From NCBI GenBank assembly GCA_947475715.1, contig CANJNY010000001.1:1-64000 (forward strand): a stretch of DNA of 64,000 nt, given 5' to 3'. Both the position numbers and the translations under genes were made by a program. The notes under the pieces are model-generated. The model searched no databases. It was given only the letters and a program-made list of their open reading frames with translations, and was not told the DNA's origin. The stretch is from Prolixibacteraceae bacterium (GTDB taxonomy: Bacteria > Bacteroidota > Bacteroidia > Bacteroidales > Prolixibacteraceae). Below are positions 17,263-26,677 of the stretch, piece after piece (the first letter of the stretch is position 1; each line of letters starts with the position of its first letter).

Positions 17263-18588
17263 TTATCTCCCACGCTTTCTCCCTTTATTTTTAGTCTCCC
17301 GAAGTTGAGTGCTCTTCTGATTAAAATTAAAAGCACTTTTTGAATGTCTTGCCTTTTTCTCATGAAAAGCCCCCTTAAATTCGGGATCCGCCAACCGTTT
17401 TTGACGGTCAATCTCACGATCGATAACCTGCTTTTCAGGTTTACTAAGCGGAATAATATCGATCGATTCAGGCAATTGCCGCTCCTCGATCTTCATTCGG
17501 ATCAGTTGCTCAATATTATCAAGATGATAGTCTTCTTCAGGACCAATAAATGAAATAGCTACTCCGTCGGTATTGGCACGTGCGGTACGTCCTATCCGGT
17601 GTATATAATCTTCGTATCTGGGGGGAAGGTCAAAATTAATTACGTGTGATATTTTACTTACATCAATTCCACGTGCAGAGACATCGGTGGAAACCAAAAC
17701 CCTTACACTTCCTGACTTAAATGCCTCAATAGCATTGATTCTCGAGCTCTGTGCCTTATTGGAATGTAGAATTCGCACTTCTCCCTCCGTTTTTTTCTTG
17801 ATCACTTTATATACATCTTCCGCATTCTCCTTAGTCCGGCAAAAAATGATCACCCGTTTAAATTCTTCTTCATCATTTAAAAGGTAATTGACAAAATTCA
17901 GTTTTGTCTTAAAATTGGGTATCCGATAGTAATATTGCTTCACCTTATCCACCGGTGTGGCAGAAGGAGCCACCTCTACCCGTTCGGGGAAAGTAAGGAA
18001 TTCATGACTCATATTCTCAATGCTCTCTGAAAAGGTTGCCGAGAATAACAGATTTTGACGTCTTGGTGGGATAACCTCAAACAGCTTATTCAACTGAGGC
18101 ATAAAACCCATATCAAGCATCCGATCCGCTTCGTCAACTACAAGTGTTTTTACACTCTTCATCACAAAAGCGCCTGCCCGGTATAGCTCCCATAACCGCC
18201 CCGGTGTAGCCACCAGAATATCTACCCCCGGTTCAAGAAGCGCCGCATGTTTAGTCCAGCCAATACCCCCATAAATAGCAGCATGTCGAATATTTGTATA
18301 CTGAGATAATTCTGCAATATCCTCTCCAACCTGGATAGAAAGTTCCCGGGTAGGTACCAAAACAATTGCACGGGGGTCCTTCCCTTCCGCTTTTACAAGT
18401 TTCATTAATAGCGGAATAATATAAGCCGCCGTTTTTCCTGTACCTGTCTGGGCAATACCTAAAATATCCTTGCCTGATTTAATCACAGGAATTGCCTGCT
18501 CCTGAATTGGGGTCGGTGTCGTAAATCCTATCTCTTCCAATGCTCTCAAGATCGATTTACCAATCCCAAATCCTTCAAATGTTGTCAT
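17263..18588 (-). CDS. DEAD-box RNA helicase
   Basis: Numbered from the ATG at 18588 (441 residues), the protein has the complete DEAD-box set. The Q motif is TFEGFGIGKSILRALEEIGF...TPIQ. Motif I is AQTGTGKT (46-53), with PTREL, TPGR, VDEAD (151-155), FSATF (SAT 183-185), VSTDVSARGIDV and HRIGRTAR. The C-terminal tail is basic (KARHSKSAFNFNQKSTQLRETKNKGRKRGR) and is likely an RNA-binding extension. It should unwind short RNA duplexes in ribosome assembly or RNA turnover. A TTG two codons upstream is rejected in favour of ATG. A good -7 box lies 23 bp before it. Confidence 0.93.
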   Translation of the reverse strand: MTTFEGFGIGKSILRALEEIGFTTPTPIQEQAIPVIKSGKDILGIAQTGTGKTAAYIIPLLMKLVKAEGKDPRAIVLVPTRELSIQVGEDIAELSQYTNIRHAAIYGGIGWTKHAALLEPGVDILVATPGRLWELYRAGAFVMKSVKTLVVDEADRMLDMGFMPQLNKLFEVIPPRRQNLLFSATFSESIENMSHEFLTFPERVEVAPSATPVDKVKQYYYRIPNFKTKLNFVNYLLNDEEEFKRVIIFCRTKENAEDVYKVIKKKTEGEVRILHSNKAQSSRINAIEAFKSGSVRVLVSTDVSARGIDVSKISHVINFDLPPRYEDYIHRIGRTARANTDGVAISFIGPEEDYHLDNIEQLIRMKIEERQLPESIDIIPLSKPEKQVIDREIDRQKRLADPEFKGAFHEKKARHSKSAFNFNQKSTQLRETKNKGRKRGR

Positions 18589-18610
18589 TCTCAATACCTT
18601 TAATACGGCA

Positions 18611-18618
18611 CAAAGTTA
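18611..18618 (-). promoter_or_regulatory. -7 box for the DEAD-box helicase
   Basis: TAACTTTG on the minus strand, with a TTG 19 bp upstream that fits the Bacteroidota -33 element. It lies 23 bp before the helicase ATG. Confidence 0.6.
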
Positions 18619-18750
18619 ACTTTTCTTTGCCAGATCCAATTTTAATAACTCATCAGACTGATTATATGCAAGTTGCTGAAAAAAGGGACTATCACACTGC
18701 AGGATAACAGGGTTAAATATGAAAGCCTTGCAGCTTGTTAACCGCTCTTC

Positions 18751-19860
18751 TCAGATCGCCTTGAAAACCTTGCCCGGGAGTCCCTTAACGATTCCGGCAA
18801 ATTCAAGATTAAGCAATGTTGGTGATACTTTATTCATTGGCAACATTGTTTTAATGCAAATCAGATCAATCGCTGTTTCTCCTTCGCTGTGCAGCAAATC
18901 TATAATCAGCTTTTCATCTGAATTCAAGTCATAGAAAAGAGAGGGCTGAATGGCATCAGAGTGACTTTGAATTGCACTCCAGTTCATCACATATTCCAAA
19001 TCGGACACCGATTCGATCAGAGCTGCACGATTCGATTTGATTAAAAAATGGCAACCTTCCGCATACTGATCACCAACCCTTCCTGGAAATGCAAAGACAT
19101 CCCGGTTATACGAATTGGCAATATCAGCAGTCACCAAAGCTCCCCCCTTTTTAGCCGACTGTACGACAATTGTAGCATCAGATAATCCGGCTATAATTCG
19201 GTTCCGACGCAGAAAATTGGTCCTTTCAATCGTAGAGTGGCTCAGAAAATCAGAGACTAGACCACCTTGATTATCAACCATCTCTCTTGCAATTGGAGTA
19301 TGTAATGAGGGATAAATAGTCTCAAGACCATGACCAAGGACAGCTACCGTTGGTAAACCGGCCCGGAGTGCTGATTTGTGTGATTGAATATCGATCCCGT
19401 AAGCCAAACCGCTAACGATGAGCATCCTGTACCCTCTTTCTGCCAATGCCCCAATAAACTGATCAACAATATTTCTCCCATATTCTGTTGCATGTCGGGT
19501 TCCAACAATACTAATAACTTTTGCACAATTCAACCCTGGATCTCCTTTAACATACAATACAATCGGGGCATCCGAACACCCGCGTAATCGCTGCGGGTAA
19601 TCAGCATCAAGATAAAACAACGCTTTAATCCCATTTTTCTGAATAAATTCCACCTCCCTGTTGGCACGCGATATCACCTCTGAATGGACAATATTATTTG
19701 CCAGAATACTTCCAACTCCCGGGATCTGCCTCAGTGCCGGCTCTTTTTCCCGAAACACCTGTTCTGCGGAGCCGGTATAGGCCACCAAAGATTTGGCAGT
19801 GACACTTCCAATTCCCGGAATTAACGACAGTGCAATCTTATAGACTAGTTCATCTGCCAT
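18751..19860 (-). CDS. dprA: DNA processing protein DprA
   Basis: This 369-residue DprA/Smf protein protects incoming single-stranded DNA and loads RecA during natural transformation. Helix-hairpin-helix motifs at the N-terminus (LIPGIGSVTAKSLV and QIPGVGSILANNIV) precede the extended Rossmann domain with SIVGTRHATEYGRN (about 117-130), SGLAYGID, TVAVLGHGLETIYP and NRIIAGLSDATIVVQSAKKGGALVTA. A C-terminal winged helix (about 305-369) is present, as in many long DprA proteins. It shares the strand of the helicase gene but is about 160 bp downstream of nothing coding on that strand except DUF4249, so it may have its own promoter. No other competence gene is nearby. Confidence 0.93.
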   Translation of the reverse strand: MADELVYKIALSLIPGIGSVTAKSLVAYTGSAEQVFREKEPALRQIPGVGSILANNIVHSEVISRANREVEFIQKNGIKALFYLDADYPQRLRGCSDAPIVLYVKGDPGLNCAKVISIVGTRHATEYGRNIVDQFIGALAERGYRMLIVSGLAYGIDIQSHKSALRAGLPTVAVLGHGLETIYPSLHTPIAREMVDNQGGLVSDFLSHSTIERTNFLRRNRIIAGLSDATIVVQSAKKGGALVTADIANSYNRDVFAFPGRVGDQYAEGCHFLIKSNRAALIESVSDLEYVMNWSAIQSHSDAIQPSLFYDLNSDEKLIIDLLHSEGETAIDLICIKTMLPMNKVSPTLLNLEFAGIVKGLPGKVFKAI

Positions 19861-19885
19861 AGCGTAGGAACTCTTTCGATATAAA

Positions 19886-20716
19886 CTACCTTTTTGATGA
19901 ATTTAAGGGTACGACACCAAACCATTTAGAAACGCTGTAAGCCCCAAAAACTCCCATAGCTTCACCGGTAAGATTAGTTGGCGGATTTCCGGGAGCCTGC
20001 GAATTAACCCCCTGCTGAATGGTTTCACTCAGACCTTTGAAATATTTCCAGGTATTCCGTTCAAGATTTAAAAGTTCAACTCCAATGGTATCGCCCGGCG
20101 AAAAAAAGCGATAATAGATCTGAACAACCATTTTGGTTCCGTTCAAAAATCCATCTGTGACCAGAAAGTAATCATTTACAGCATACCTTCTGTTATGATA
20201 CAGTTTAATCCGGTAATAATTTTCACCTCCTGCAGGATCTTGAAATTCTACAATCGCATTCAAACTATCTTTTTGGAGCGAACTATAACGGAAATAAACG
20301 GTATCTAAAGCCACGGGGAAAGGGAGTTGCGCGATTGCAGTAACTTTCTCACCTCCTGAAGAGATCTGCAGAGTATAAAATCTGCCCGGTATTGCGGCCA
20401 TCCTTGTTGCTACATAATATCCCGGAGACTCTTCAATAAGCTGATCAGCAGATAACTGAGATTCAATTTGTGCAGATGCCTTTTCGACCGGGATAAAGGA
20501 ACTTTGATTAAAAAACTCCTGACTTTGGGAGAGTTTTATCACAATCGGATTCTCACTGTTCGTGACAAAACCTTCCACGACCATTTTAGAACTTACCCTT
20601 TTAAGATCGACATCGATTTTCTCCTCACAAGACCAAAATAATAAAATAACAATAAGGAGTTGGCAATACTTCTTCCGGATGGGATCTCTTAAATTCAAGT
20701 TCATTTTGACATTCAT
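19886..20716 (-). CDS. DUF4249 lipoprotein
   Basis: The 276-residue protein starts with a lipoprotein signal (QLLIVILLFWSC, Cys about residue 30) followed by EEKIDVDL. It continues with the DUF4249 pattern KMVVEGFVTNSENPIVIKLSQSQEFF and AQIESQLSADQ, alternating strands and a GVFGAYSVSKWFGV ending. In Bacteroidota these beta-rich outer-membrane lipoproteins usually lie directly downstream of a TonB-dependent receptor and are thought to assist it. Here no receptor is next to it; the upstream gene encodes an RRM protein 14 bp away. An alternative start at 20704 is equally possible. Function is unknown. Confidence 0.75.
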   Translation of the reverse strand: MNVKMNLNLRDPIRKKYCQLLIVILLFWSCEEKIDVDLKRVSSKMVVEGFVTNSENPIVIKLSQSQEFFNQSSFIPVEKASAQIESQLSADQLIEESPGYYVATRMAAIPGRFYTLQISSGGEKVTAIAQLPFPVALDTVYFRYSSLQKDSLNAIVEFQDPAGGENYYRIKLYHNRRYAVNDYFLVTDGFLNGTKMVVQIYYRFFSPGDTIGVELLNLERNTWKYFKGLSETIQQGVNSQAPGNPPTNLTGEAMGVFGAYSVSKWFGVVPLNSSKR

Positions 20717-20730
20717 TGATGTTAAATAAC

Positions 20731-21144
20731 CTAAAACTCACCCTGCCATTTGTTATTAATTCCTCGATATCCAAAATTCCTTCGGCTACCCGGTTGAGTT
20801 GATTTGGAATTTATTGTTGTATCACGAATATATTCATGTTGATTCCAACCCCTTCTGGAATGATCCGAATAGTATTTATTTGACTGTTGACTGGTGGAGG
20901 TCCGGGTAGGCTGGGAATCTTTAACGGTAATGACAGCCTGCTGAAACAGGGATGAATCGAGCTCTTTTAAAGCCTCCTGTGCCTCTTCAACATTTGGCAT
21001 TTCAACAAAACCGTATCCTTTTGACTTTCCGGTAAAATGATCCATGATCACCTTCACTGAAATGACGAATCCGTAATGGGCAAAAAGTTTCTGCAGGTCC
21101 TGAGAGGTAGTGGACGGGCTAAGTTTTGCAACAAATAAGTTCAT
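20731..21144 (-). CDS. RRM-type RNA-binding protein
   Basis: A single RRM occupies residues 1-78 of 137: RNP2 is LFVAKL (3-8) and RNP1 is KGYGFVEM (42-49), with the usual beta-alpha-beta spacing (TTSQDLQKLFAHYGFVISVKV, then EEAQEALKELDSS). The tail is low-complexity, rich in Ser, Thr, Gln and Arg, and is probably disordered and RNA-contacting. Small RRM proteins of this kind occur in most Bacteroidota, where they are thought to act as global RNA-binding proteins. The ATG at 21144 is chosen because it starts the RRM directly; a start at 21246 would add a 34-residue Asn/His-rich extension. The DUF4249 gene follows 14 bp downstream. Confidence 0.85.
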   Translation of the reverse strand: MNLFVAKLSPSTTSQDLQKLFAHYGFVISVKVIMDHFTGKSKGYGFVEMPNVEEAQEALKELDSSLFQQAVITVKDSQPTRTSTSQQSNKYYSDHSRRGWNQHEYIRDTTINSKSTQPGSRRNFGYRGINNKWQGEF

Positions 21145-21373
21145 AATAAAATACTGGTTAAATTTATACTTGTGGTTGTTGTTGTGATCCAAACTACTCC
21201 TTGTCTGATTCTGATTTGACATAAGTTCCTTTAATGTAATCATCAAAAGGAATTTATGAATTTATAATGGAATACGATTAAATGTAAAGTTAACTAAAAA
21301 ACAGGAAAAAAACAGGAAAATTCATCGCCAATTTTTAGATCATTAAAACCATTTTCTCATGCACAGTTTTGAT

Positions 21374-21381
21374 TACCTTTG
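21374..21381 (+). promoter_or_regulatory. -7 box directly before dnaG
   Basis: TACCTTTG followed by C, an exact consensus -7 box, lies only 5 bp before the ATG at 21387. The transcript should start at or within a few bases of the ATG, so the dnaG mRNA may be leaderless. Confidence 0.6.
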
Positions 21382-21386
21382 CTCTG

Positions 21387-23342
21387 ATGATTGATCAGGG
21401 AACCATACAACTCATACTCGATACCGCAGAGATTTCTGATGTGGTAGGAGATTTCGTTACATTAAAGCGGCGGGGAACCAGTATGATTGGTCTTTGCCCC
21501 TTTCATAACGAGAAAACACCCTCCTTTAATGTTTCACAGGCTAAGGGGATTTACAAATGTTTCGGATGCGGGAAAGGGGGATCTTCGGTCAATTTTATTA
21601 TGGAGCACGAGCACCTTTCGTATGCCGATGCGTTAAGATGGCTGGCCAGTAAGTACAATATTGAGATCCGTGAGAAAGAGGAGAATCCTGAAGATATTAA
21701 AGAACGAAACGATCGTGAGAGTCAATTGATTGTTTCAGAGTTTGCTCAAAAATTCTTTAGCGAGCAACTGTGGGAGACTAATCCGGGGCGATTAGTAGGA
21801 CTCTCCTATCTTCGGCAGCGTGGAATGCGTGATGATATAATCAAAAAATTCGGAATCGGGTATTGTCCAGAAGGGAAAGATATCATGACCACTGCCGCTG
21901 TTAAAGAGGGTTTCAAAATGGAATATCTGGAAAAAACCGGATTGACTATTAAACGTGAAGAGTGGATCAGGGACAGGTTCTCCGGACGAATGATGTTTCC
22001 AATTCATGGAATATCCGGCCGGGTCATTGGATTTGGAGGCCGAACGCTCACGCAGGATAAGACTATTGCAAAATACCTCAACTCTCCGGAATCAGATATT
22101 TACCATAAAAGCCGCGTCTTATATGGTATTTTCCAGGCCAAGAGGTCTATTATCCAGGAGGATAAATGTTATCTGGTTGAAGGTTATACCGATGTTACAT
22201 CGCTTCATCAATCAGGAATAGAGAATGTCGTTGCATCCTCAGGAACTTCATTAACTATTGATCAGATCAGGCTTATTCGAAGGTTTACAAATAATGTCAC
22301 CATCATTTACGATGGCGATCAGGCAGGAATAAAAGCTTCAATGCGGGGAATCGACATGGTACTCGAGGAGGGAATTAATGTAAAAGTGCTCCCATTACCC
22401 GAAGGGGAAGATCCCGATTCCTTCTCACGATCGATGAGCGCCACCCAATTGGGTGATTATATCAAGGCAAATGAGACTGACTTTATAAAATTCAAAACCA
22501 AATTATTACTGGCAGGTGTCGAAAATGATCCCATTAGCAGGGCAAAGCTAATTACCGATATCGTAAGTTCAATTGCGGTAATTCCGGCAGAGATTGTACG
22601 ATCCGAATACCTTAAAGAGTGCAGCCGTCTTCTGGATGTGCGTGAAACAGTGCTTTACAATGAAATCCGAAAACTCAAGGTTAAGTCAGAGGATGATATG
22701 GTCAAGCACCAGGAAAGAGAGCTGTTAAAGGAGGCCATTGTAAAGGTTACCCCAGTATCAACTCCCGTTCCGGTTAGTAATCCCTGTGAGAACGAGGAGC
22801 GCGAATTACTCAAACTGCTTTTAAAATATGGGGCCCATGTGATCTTTGAGATCGAAAATCCGGAAAATAACATACCTGATCCTGTTTATGTTGCCGTGTT
22901 TATCCTTTCGGAGCTCGACGCTGATCAGATGGTTTCTGTCAATCCAGCCATTAAAATGGTCTATGACGAATACCGCGATCATTTAGATGATGAAAATTTC
23001 GACGCGATAAAGCATTTTGTAAATCATCCGGAGCGTCAAATCAGTCAATTAGTTTCTGATATCCTCTCTGAAAAAAATAAACTGAGCAAATTCTGGGTAA
23101 AAAAAGGGAGCTTTATCGAGGAGGAACATGAAATTCTCCCTCAATTAGTCCCCAAAGTATTGCAGGAATATAAACTTAGATATATTACCTTCCTGATTGC
23201 TCAGGCTGAACTAGGGATTCGCAAGGCTTCAGAGAATAACGATGATGAGGGAGTTCAGGATTTTCAAAAGCGGTACCAGAAACTAAAAACAGTGGAAAGG
23301 TTACTTTGCGGGCATCTTGGAAAAAGAACAATTACTTCTTAA
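21387..23342 (+). CDS. dnaG: DNA primase
   Basis: This 651-residue primase makes RNA primers for replication. The zinc-binding domain has Cys37, His40, Cys58 and Cys61 (LCPFHNEK...YKCFGCGKGG). The RNA-polymerase domain follows with FGIGYCPEG and MFPIHGISGRVIGFGGRTL. The TOPRIM part has YLVEGYTDV with its catalytic Glu and IYDGDQAG with the paired Asp residues. The C-terminal 200 residues are the helical, DnaB-interacting region. The TTG at 21369 is rejected; the consensus -7 box at 21374-21381 overlaps that longer N-terminus and supports the ATG at 21387. Confidence 0.95.
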   Translation: MIDQGTIQLILDTAEISDVVGDFVTLKRRGTSMIGLCPFHNEKTPSFNVSQAKGIYKCFGCGKGGSSVNFIMEHEHLSYADALRWLASKYNIEIREKEENPEDIKERNDRESQLIVSEFAQKFFSEQLWETNPGRLVGLSYLRQRGMRDDIIKKFGIGYCPEGKDIMTTAAVKEGFKMEYLEKTGLTIKREEWIRDRFSGRMMFPIHGISGRVIGFGGRTLTQDKTIAKYLNSPESDIYHKSRVLYGIFQAKRSIIQEDKCYLVEGYTDVTSLHQSGIENVVASSGTSLTIDQIRLIRRFTNNVTIIYDGDQAGIKASMRGIDMVLEEGINVKVLPLPEGEDPDSFSRSMSATQLGDYIKANETDFIKFKTKLLLAGVENDPISRAKLITDIVSSIAVIPAEIVRSEYLKECSRLLDVRETVLYNEIRKLKVKSEDDMVKHQERELLKEAIVKVTPVSTPVPVSNPCENEERELLKLLLKYGAHVIFEIENPENNIPDPVYVAVFILSELDADQMVSVNPAIKMVYDEYRDHLDDENFDAIKHFVNHPERQISQLVSDILSEKNKLSKFWVKKGSFIEEEHEILPQLVPKVLQEYKLRYITFLIAQAELGIRKASENNDDEGVQDFQKRYQKLKTVERLLCGHLGKRTITS

Positions 23343-23361
23343 TCTATTTCACAAAATAACT

Positions 23362-23609
23362 ATGATACAGGAATTTAAATCAGTTACGGAGGAGCTTATT
23401 TCGCTTATCGGGATATGGGAAGATAAACTTGGAAATATATGAACTTTCATCTTGTCCATGTGATCCAAAATATCAATAGTGATAAGCTTAAAAATGTATG
23501 GTTATCTTCGCAAGAGCAAAAGGTGTCGCTGAAAGAGCAGGTATTGTATTACATCAGCCATTTCAAATTACATCTGAGCGAAATTGAGGAGCTGATCAAT
23601 AAGCAATGA
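23362..23609 (+). pseudogene. Two overlapping short frames, possible remnant of a DinB-like protein
   Basis: A 26-codon frame (23362-23442, beginning MIQEFKSVTEELISLIGIWE) overlaps by ATGA a 56-codon frame (23439-23609). The second frame ends LYYISHFKLHLSEIEELINKQ. The pattern of a long helix with spaced His residues ending in H-x-x-x-I-E-E-L resembles the last helices of DinB/YfiT-like four-helix bundles. The first frame could be the matching N-terminal helix. The two are in different frames and together far too short for the usual 150 or more residues, so a decayed gene is the simplest reading. Two coupled tiny genes remain possible. Confidence 0.35.
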
Positions 23610-23674
23610 TATTCAGGCCCGGGGATTCATTCCCAAATGAGTAGTTAGAGTATTTAAACCTACATAAGAAATCT

Positions 23675-24703
23675 ATGATTTTTGTAACAGGCGGAACCGG
23701 AATGGTGGGAGCCCATTTATTGCTTGACCTTTTAATAAAAGGAGAAAAAGTTCGCGCACTTAAACGTCCGGGGAGCAGCTTACATCGAATAGAAAAGATA
23801 TTTTCATATTATAACCCAAATTATAAATCGCTGCTTCAAAATATCGAATGGATAGAGGGCGACATACTCGACATCGATGAGCTGAGTAAATATTTTGATG
23901 AGGTCGACCAGATTTATCATGCTGCAGGAATAATCTCATTTGATCCCAGGGACCGCGAAATTGTAATGCATACAAATATTCAGGGAACAGCCAATCTTGT
24001 TGATCTGGCTTTAAGACTGAAGATTCCAAGGTTCTGCCATGTCAGCTCAATAGCTGCGCTAGGCTCTCCGCCCGAGGGGATTGAGGCAAACGAAGAACAT
24101 CCCTGGCGCAACATAACTGACCATTCCGCCTATACGCAAAGCAAATACCTGGCAGAGATGGAGGTGTGGAGAGCTATTTTACAAGGCCTGGACTGTATCA
24201 TCGTTAATCCTTCAGTCATTATCGGTCCTGGGGATTGGAAATCGGGAAGTTCCGTATTTTTCTCCAAAGTATGGGAAGGATTTAAATTTTACACCAAAGG
24301 AGGAACAGGATTTGTAGATATCAAGGACGTGACAACCGCAATGATCAGTCTTATGGCTAACGAAAATTGGGAAACAACTAAGAATGAAAGGTATATATTA
24401 AATGCGCAGAATGTACCATTCCGTGAATTTTTCAACCATATTGCAGATAACCTAAATGTAAAACGCCCCAGGTATTTTGCAGGACATATGCTGTTAACCC
24501 TTGCCTGCAGATTGTCTGCAATAAAAAGCTTCATTACAGGGATTCCTCCGGCTATAACCCGGGAGACAGCCCAAAGTGCACATAAAATATGCCAGTACGA
24601 TGGCTCTAAAATTTGTCGTACAATCGGATTTAAATATACCCCTGTACAAGTATCCATTGAAGCGAATGCTGCATTATTTCTTGGAAATTTCAAAAAAATA
24701 TAA
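23675..24703 (+). CDS. NAD-dependent epimerase/dehydratase (extended SDR)
   Basis: This 342-residue extended short-chain dehydrogenase binds NAD(P) through TGGTGMVG (residues 5-12). It has a conserved Asp in the WIEGDILD segment and catalytic residues Ser124 or Ser125, Tyr153 and Lys157 (SSIAALG; SAYTQSKY). The C-terminal part is variable and substrate-binding. It resembles the dihydroflavonol-4-reductase/3-beta-HSD-like branch rather than a nucleotide-sugar epimerase, but the substrate is unknown. It starts 65 bp after the short-frame remnant and ends 11 bp before the next gene, with which it may be co-transcribed. Confidence 0.85.
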   Translation: MIFVTGGTGMVGAHLLLDLLIKGEKVRALKRPGSSLHRIEKIFSYYNPNYKSLLQNIEWIEGDILDIDELSKYFDEVDQIYHAAGIISFDPRDREIVMHTNIQGTANLVDLALRLKIPRFCHVSSIAALGSPPEGIEANEEHPWRNITDHSAYTQSKYLAEMEVWRAILQGLDCIIVNPSVIIGPGDWKSGSSVFFSKVWEGFKFYTKGGTGFVDIKDVTTAMISLMANENWETTKNERYILNAQNVPFREFFNHIADNLNVKRPRYFAGHMLLTLACRLSAIKSFITGIPPAITRETAQSAHKICQYDGSKICRTIGFKYTPVQVSIEANAALFLGNFKKI

Positions 24704-24714
24704 TATCAAACAGA

Positions 24715-26598
24715 ATGACTATAATCACCATTCATAAATCACTTCTGTCGATGACTATCGCCTTGCTTTTCATTGCGACCTCATCCTGCGGTGATCGTCC
24801 GGCCTGGAAAATGGGTTCATTACTTCAAAACACCAATCCCATCTCAACGGTAGTAAATGACGATGACAGCACCACCGAAGTTGTTAATGCATTACTGGTT
24901 TCGCCTAAGAATCCAAAACCGGGAGAGAGATTTCATGTACTGGCAGTTGGAGGAAAAAAAATTAACAAAGCTCAGATTGTGGTGAGCAGTGCGACAGGTT
25001 CACTCGAATGCAGCAAAAGCAGGAACGGAGAAGGATTACCTTTCTGGCGTATTGATGAGTTTACTGCACCATCTGCAGGTAAATATCAGGTAACTTTAAT
25101 AACCAATAAGGAAACAGTATCCACACTAGAGTTATTGATCTCTGCAAATCCAATTCCACCGTCCACAACAGGAATCTGGAAATCGGTACGCAATTGGGGA
25201 ACCGATTCTGAAGTCTTATATTCTGCATGGATTAACGCACTCTTTCATGATACGGATGAACGTTCGTCATGGAGTGCACTGCATGAAGTGATGCAAAATA
25301 AAGAGCGGAATTTTCTCTATAATTACCTCTCCCTGAATGAAGATGATCCCACCGAAAAAAACAGGGTGATTATGCGTCCCGATTGTGCCGATAATCCATT
25401 TTATCTAAGGGCCTATTTTTCATGGAAACTTGGCCTCCCGTTTGGATATCACGAATGTGACCGGGGTTCTCTTGGTCGACCGCCCAAAACCGGACGTTGG
25501 ATTACCAATGAGACATCCGGCTCTAAAACAAATCCAACGCTGGCATTCAACTCCTTTTTAAGAAGGGTAATGGATGGAGTTCATTCAGGCACTGCCCGAA
25601 CAGCACTAAATGATGAAAACTCCGATTATTATCCCGTTCCGCTTACCCCGGATGCCTTACGCCCCGGAGTCGTTTTTGCTGATCCTTACGGCCACACCCT
25701 AATTCTTGTGGGCAAGATCCCTCAAACCAAAGAACATCCCGGCGTACTTCTATCGGTGGATGCACAACCCGATGGCACCGTTGGGATCAAACGATTCTGG
25801 AAAGGAAATTTTCTTTTTAACACTTCCGATGTTGTGGGAGAGCCCGGATTCAAAGCCTTTCGCCCTATCATGATAAAGGATGGTCAATTCCGTCAACTAA
25901 AAAATAAAGAGTTATCCGCAAAATCGGTGGCAATCCCCTTCTCTGTTCAGCAGAAAGGGATGACGGGCGAAGTTTTCTATCATACAATGGAACGGATCAT
26001 CAATCCCAAACCCCTTGATCCCGAAGTGGCAATGCTCGACCTTGTAGAGGCGTTATATCAACAACTAATTGTACGAATAACTTCTGTTTCCAATGGAGAA
26101 GCATATATGAAAAGTCATCCCGGAGAGGTCATAGGCATGCCGGGTACACCTGCCGGCGTATTTCAGGCGGGTGGGCAATGGGAAGACTTCTCAACCCCAA
26201 ACCGAGACCTCCGACTTTTAATCGCAATGGACGCAGTGCTCGATTTTCCGGATAAAATCATCCGAAATCCAGAGGATTTCAGGATGTCAGGATTAAGTTC
26301 GCCGGAGAAGGTTAAGAAGAATCTGCAAGAGTTATTAATCCGCAAAATTTCGGAGTTGACAATCACCTACACCAGAACCAATGGTGCAAAACAAACCCTG
26401 ACTCTAGAGGAGGTTCTAAAAAGAAGAGAGGCTTTTGAGGTGGCGTATAACCCAAATGATGGAATTGAAATCAGATGGGGTGCTCCGGAAAATAGCGAGG
26501 AACGGTCGACCTGTCGCCGTCATGTGCCAAATAACCAGATGGAAAAGATGAGGTCAGTTCAAGGATGGTTCAGAAAAAGGCTACATCCACCAACATAG
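24715..26598 (+). CDS. Large lipoprotein with papain-like Cys-His-Asp pattern
   Basis: This 627-residue protein has an export signal ending at Cys25 (IATSSCGDRP), so it is probably a lipoprotein. Residues 58-145 look like an Ig-type strand domain. The middle has Cys224 in RPDCADNPFYLRAYFSWKLGL, His327 in VFADPYGHTLILVG and Asp349 in LLSVDAQPDG. A Cys at the start of a helix, a His on a strand and a nearby Asp is the arrangement of NlpC/P60 and transglutaminase-like hydrolases. I do not recognise a named family. It may be a periplasmic peptidase, amidase or acyltransferase. A role in the envelope fits the signal; the reaction is unknown. Confidence 0.7.
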   Translation: MTIITIHKSLLSMTIALLFIATSSCGDRPAWKMGSLLQNTNPISTVVNDDDSTTEVVNALLVSPKNPKPGERFHVLAVGGKKINKAQIVVSSATGSLECSKSRNGEGLPFWRIDEFTAPSAGKYQVTLITNKETVSTLELLISANPIPPSTTGIWKSVRNWGTDSEVLYSAWINALFHDTDERSSWSALHEVMQNKERNFLYNYLSLNEDDPTEKNRVIMRPDCADNPFYLRAYFSWKLGLPFGYHECDRGSLGRPPKTGRWITNETSGSKTNPTLAFNSFLRRVMDGVHSGTARTALNDENSDYYPVPLTPDALRPGVVFADPYGHTLILVGKIPQTKEHPGVLLSVDAQPDGTVGIKRFWKGNFLFNTSDVVGEPGFKAFRPIMIKDGQFRQLKNKELSAKSVAIPFSVQQKGMTGEVFYHTMERIINPKPLDPEVAMLDLVEALYQQLIVRITSVSNGEAYMKSHPGEVIGMPGTPAGVFQAGGQWEDFSTPNRDLRLLIAMDAVLDFPDKIIRNPEDFRMSGLSSPEKVKKNLQELLIRKISELTITYTRTNGAKQTLTLEEVLKRREAFEVAYNPNDGIEIRWGAPENSEERSTCRRHVPNNQMEKMRSVQGWFRKRLHPPT

Positions 26599-26677
26599 AA
26601 ATTAAAATAGCTGTATAAAGCAGCCTCTCATCAATCTAAAACAGGGTAAAAGGGAGTATCTGAGGATATTGAATTAA

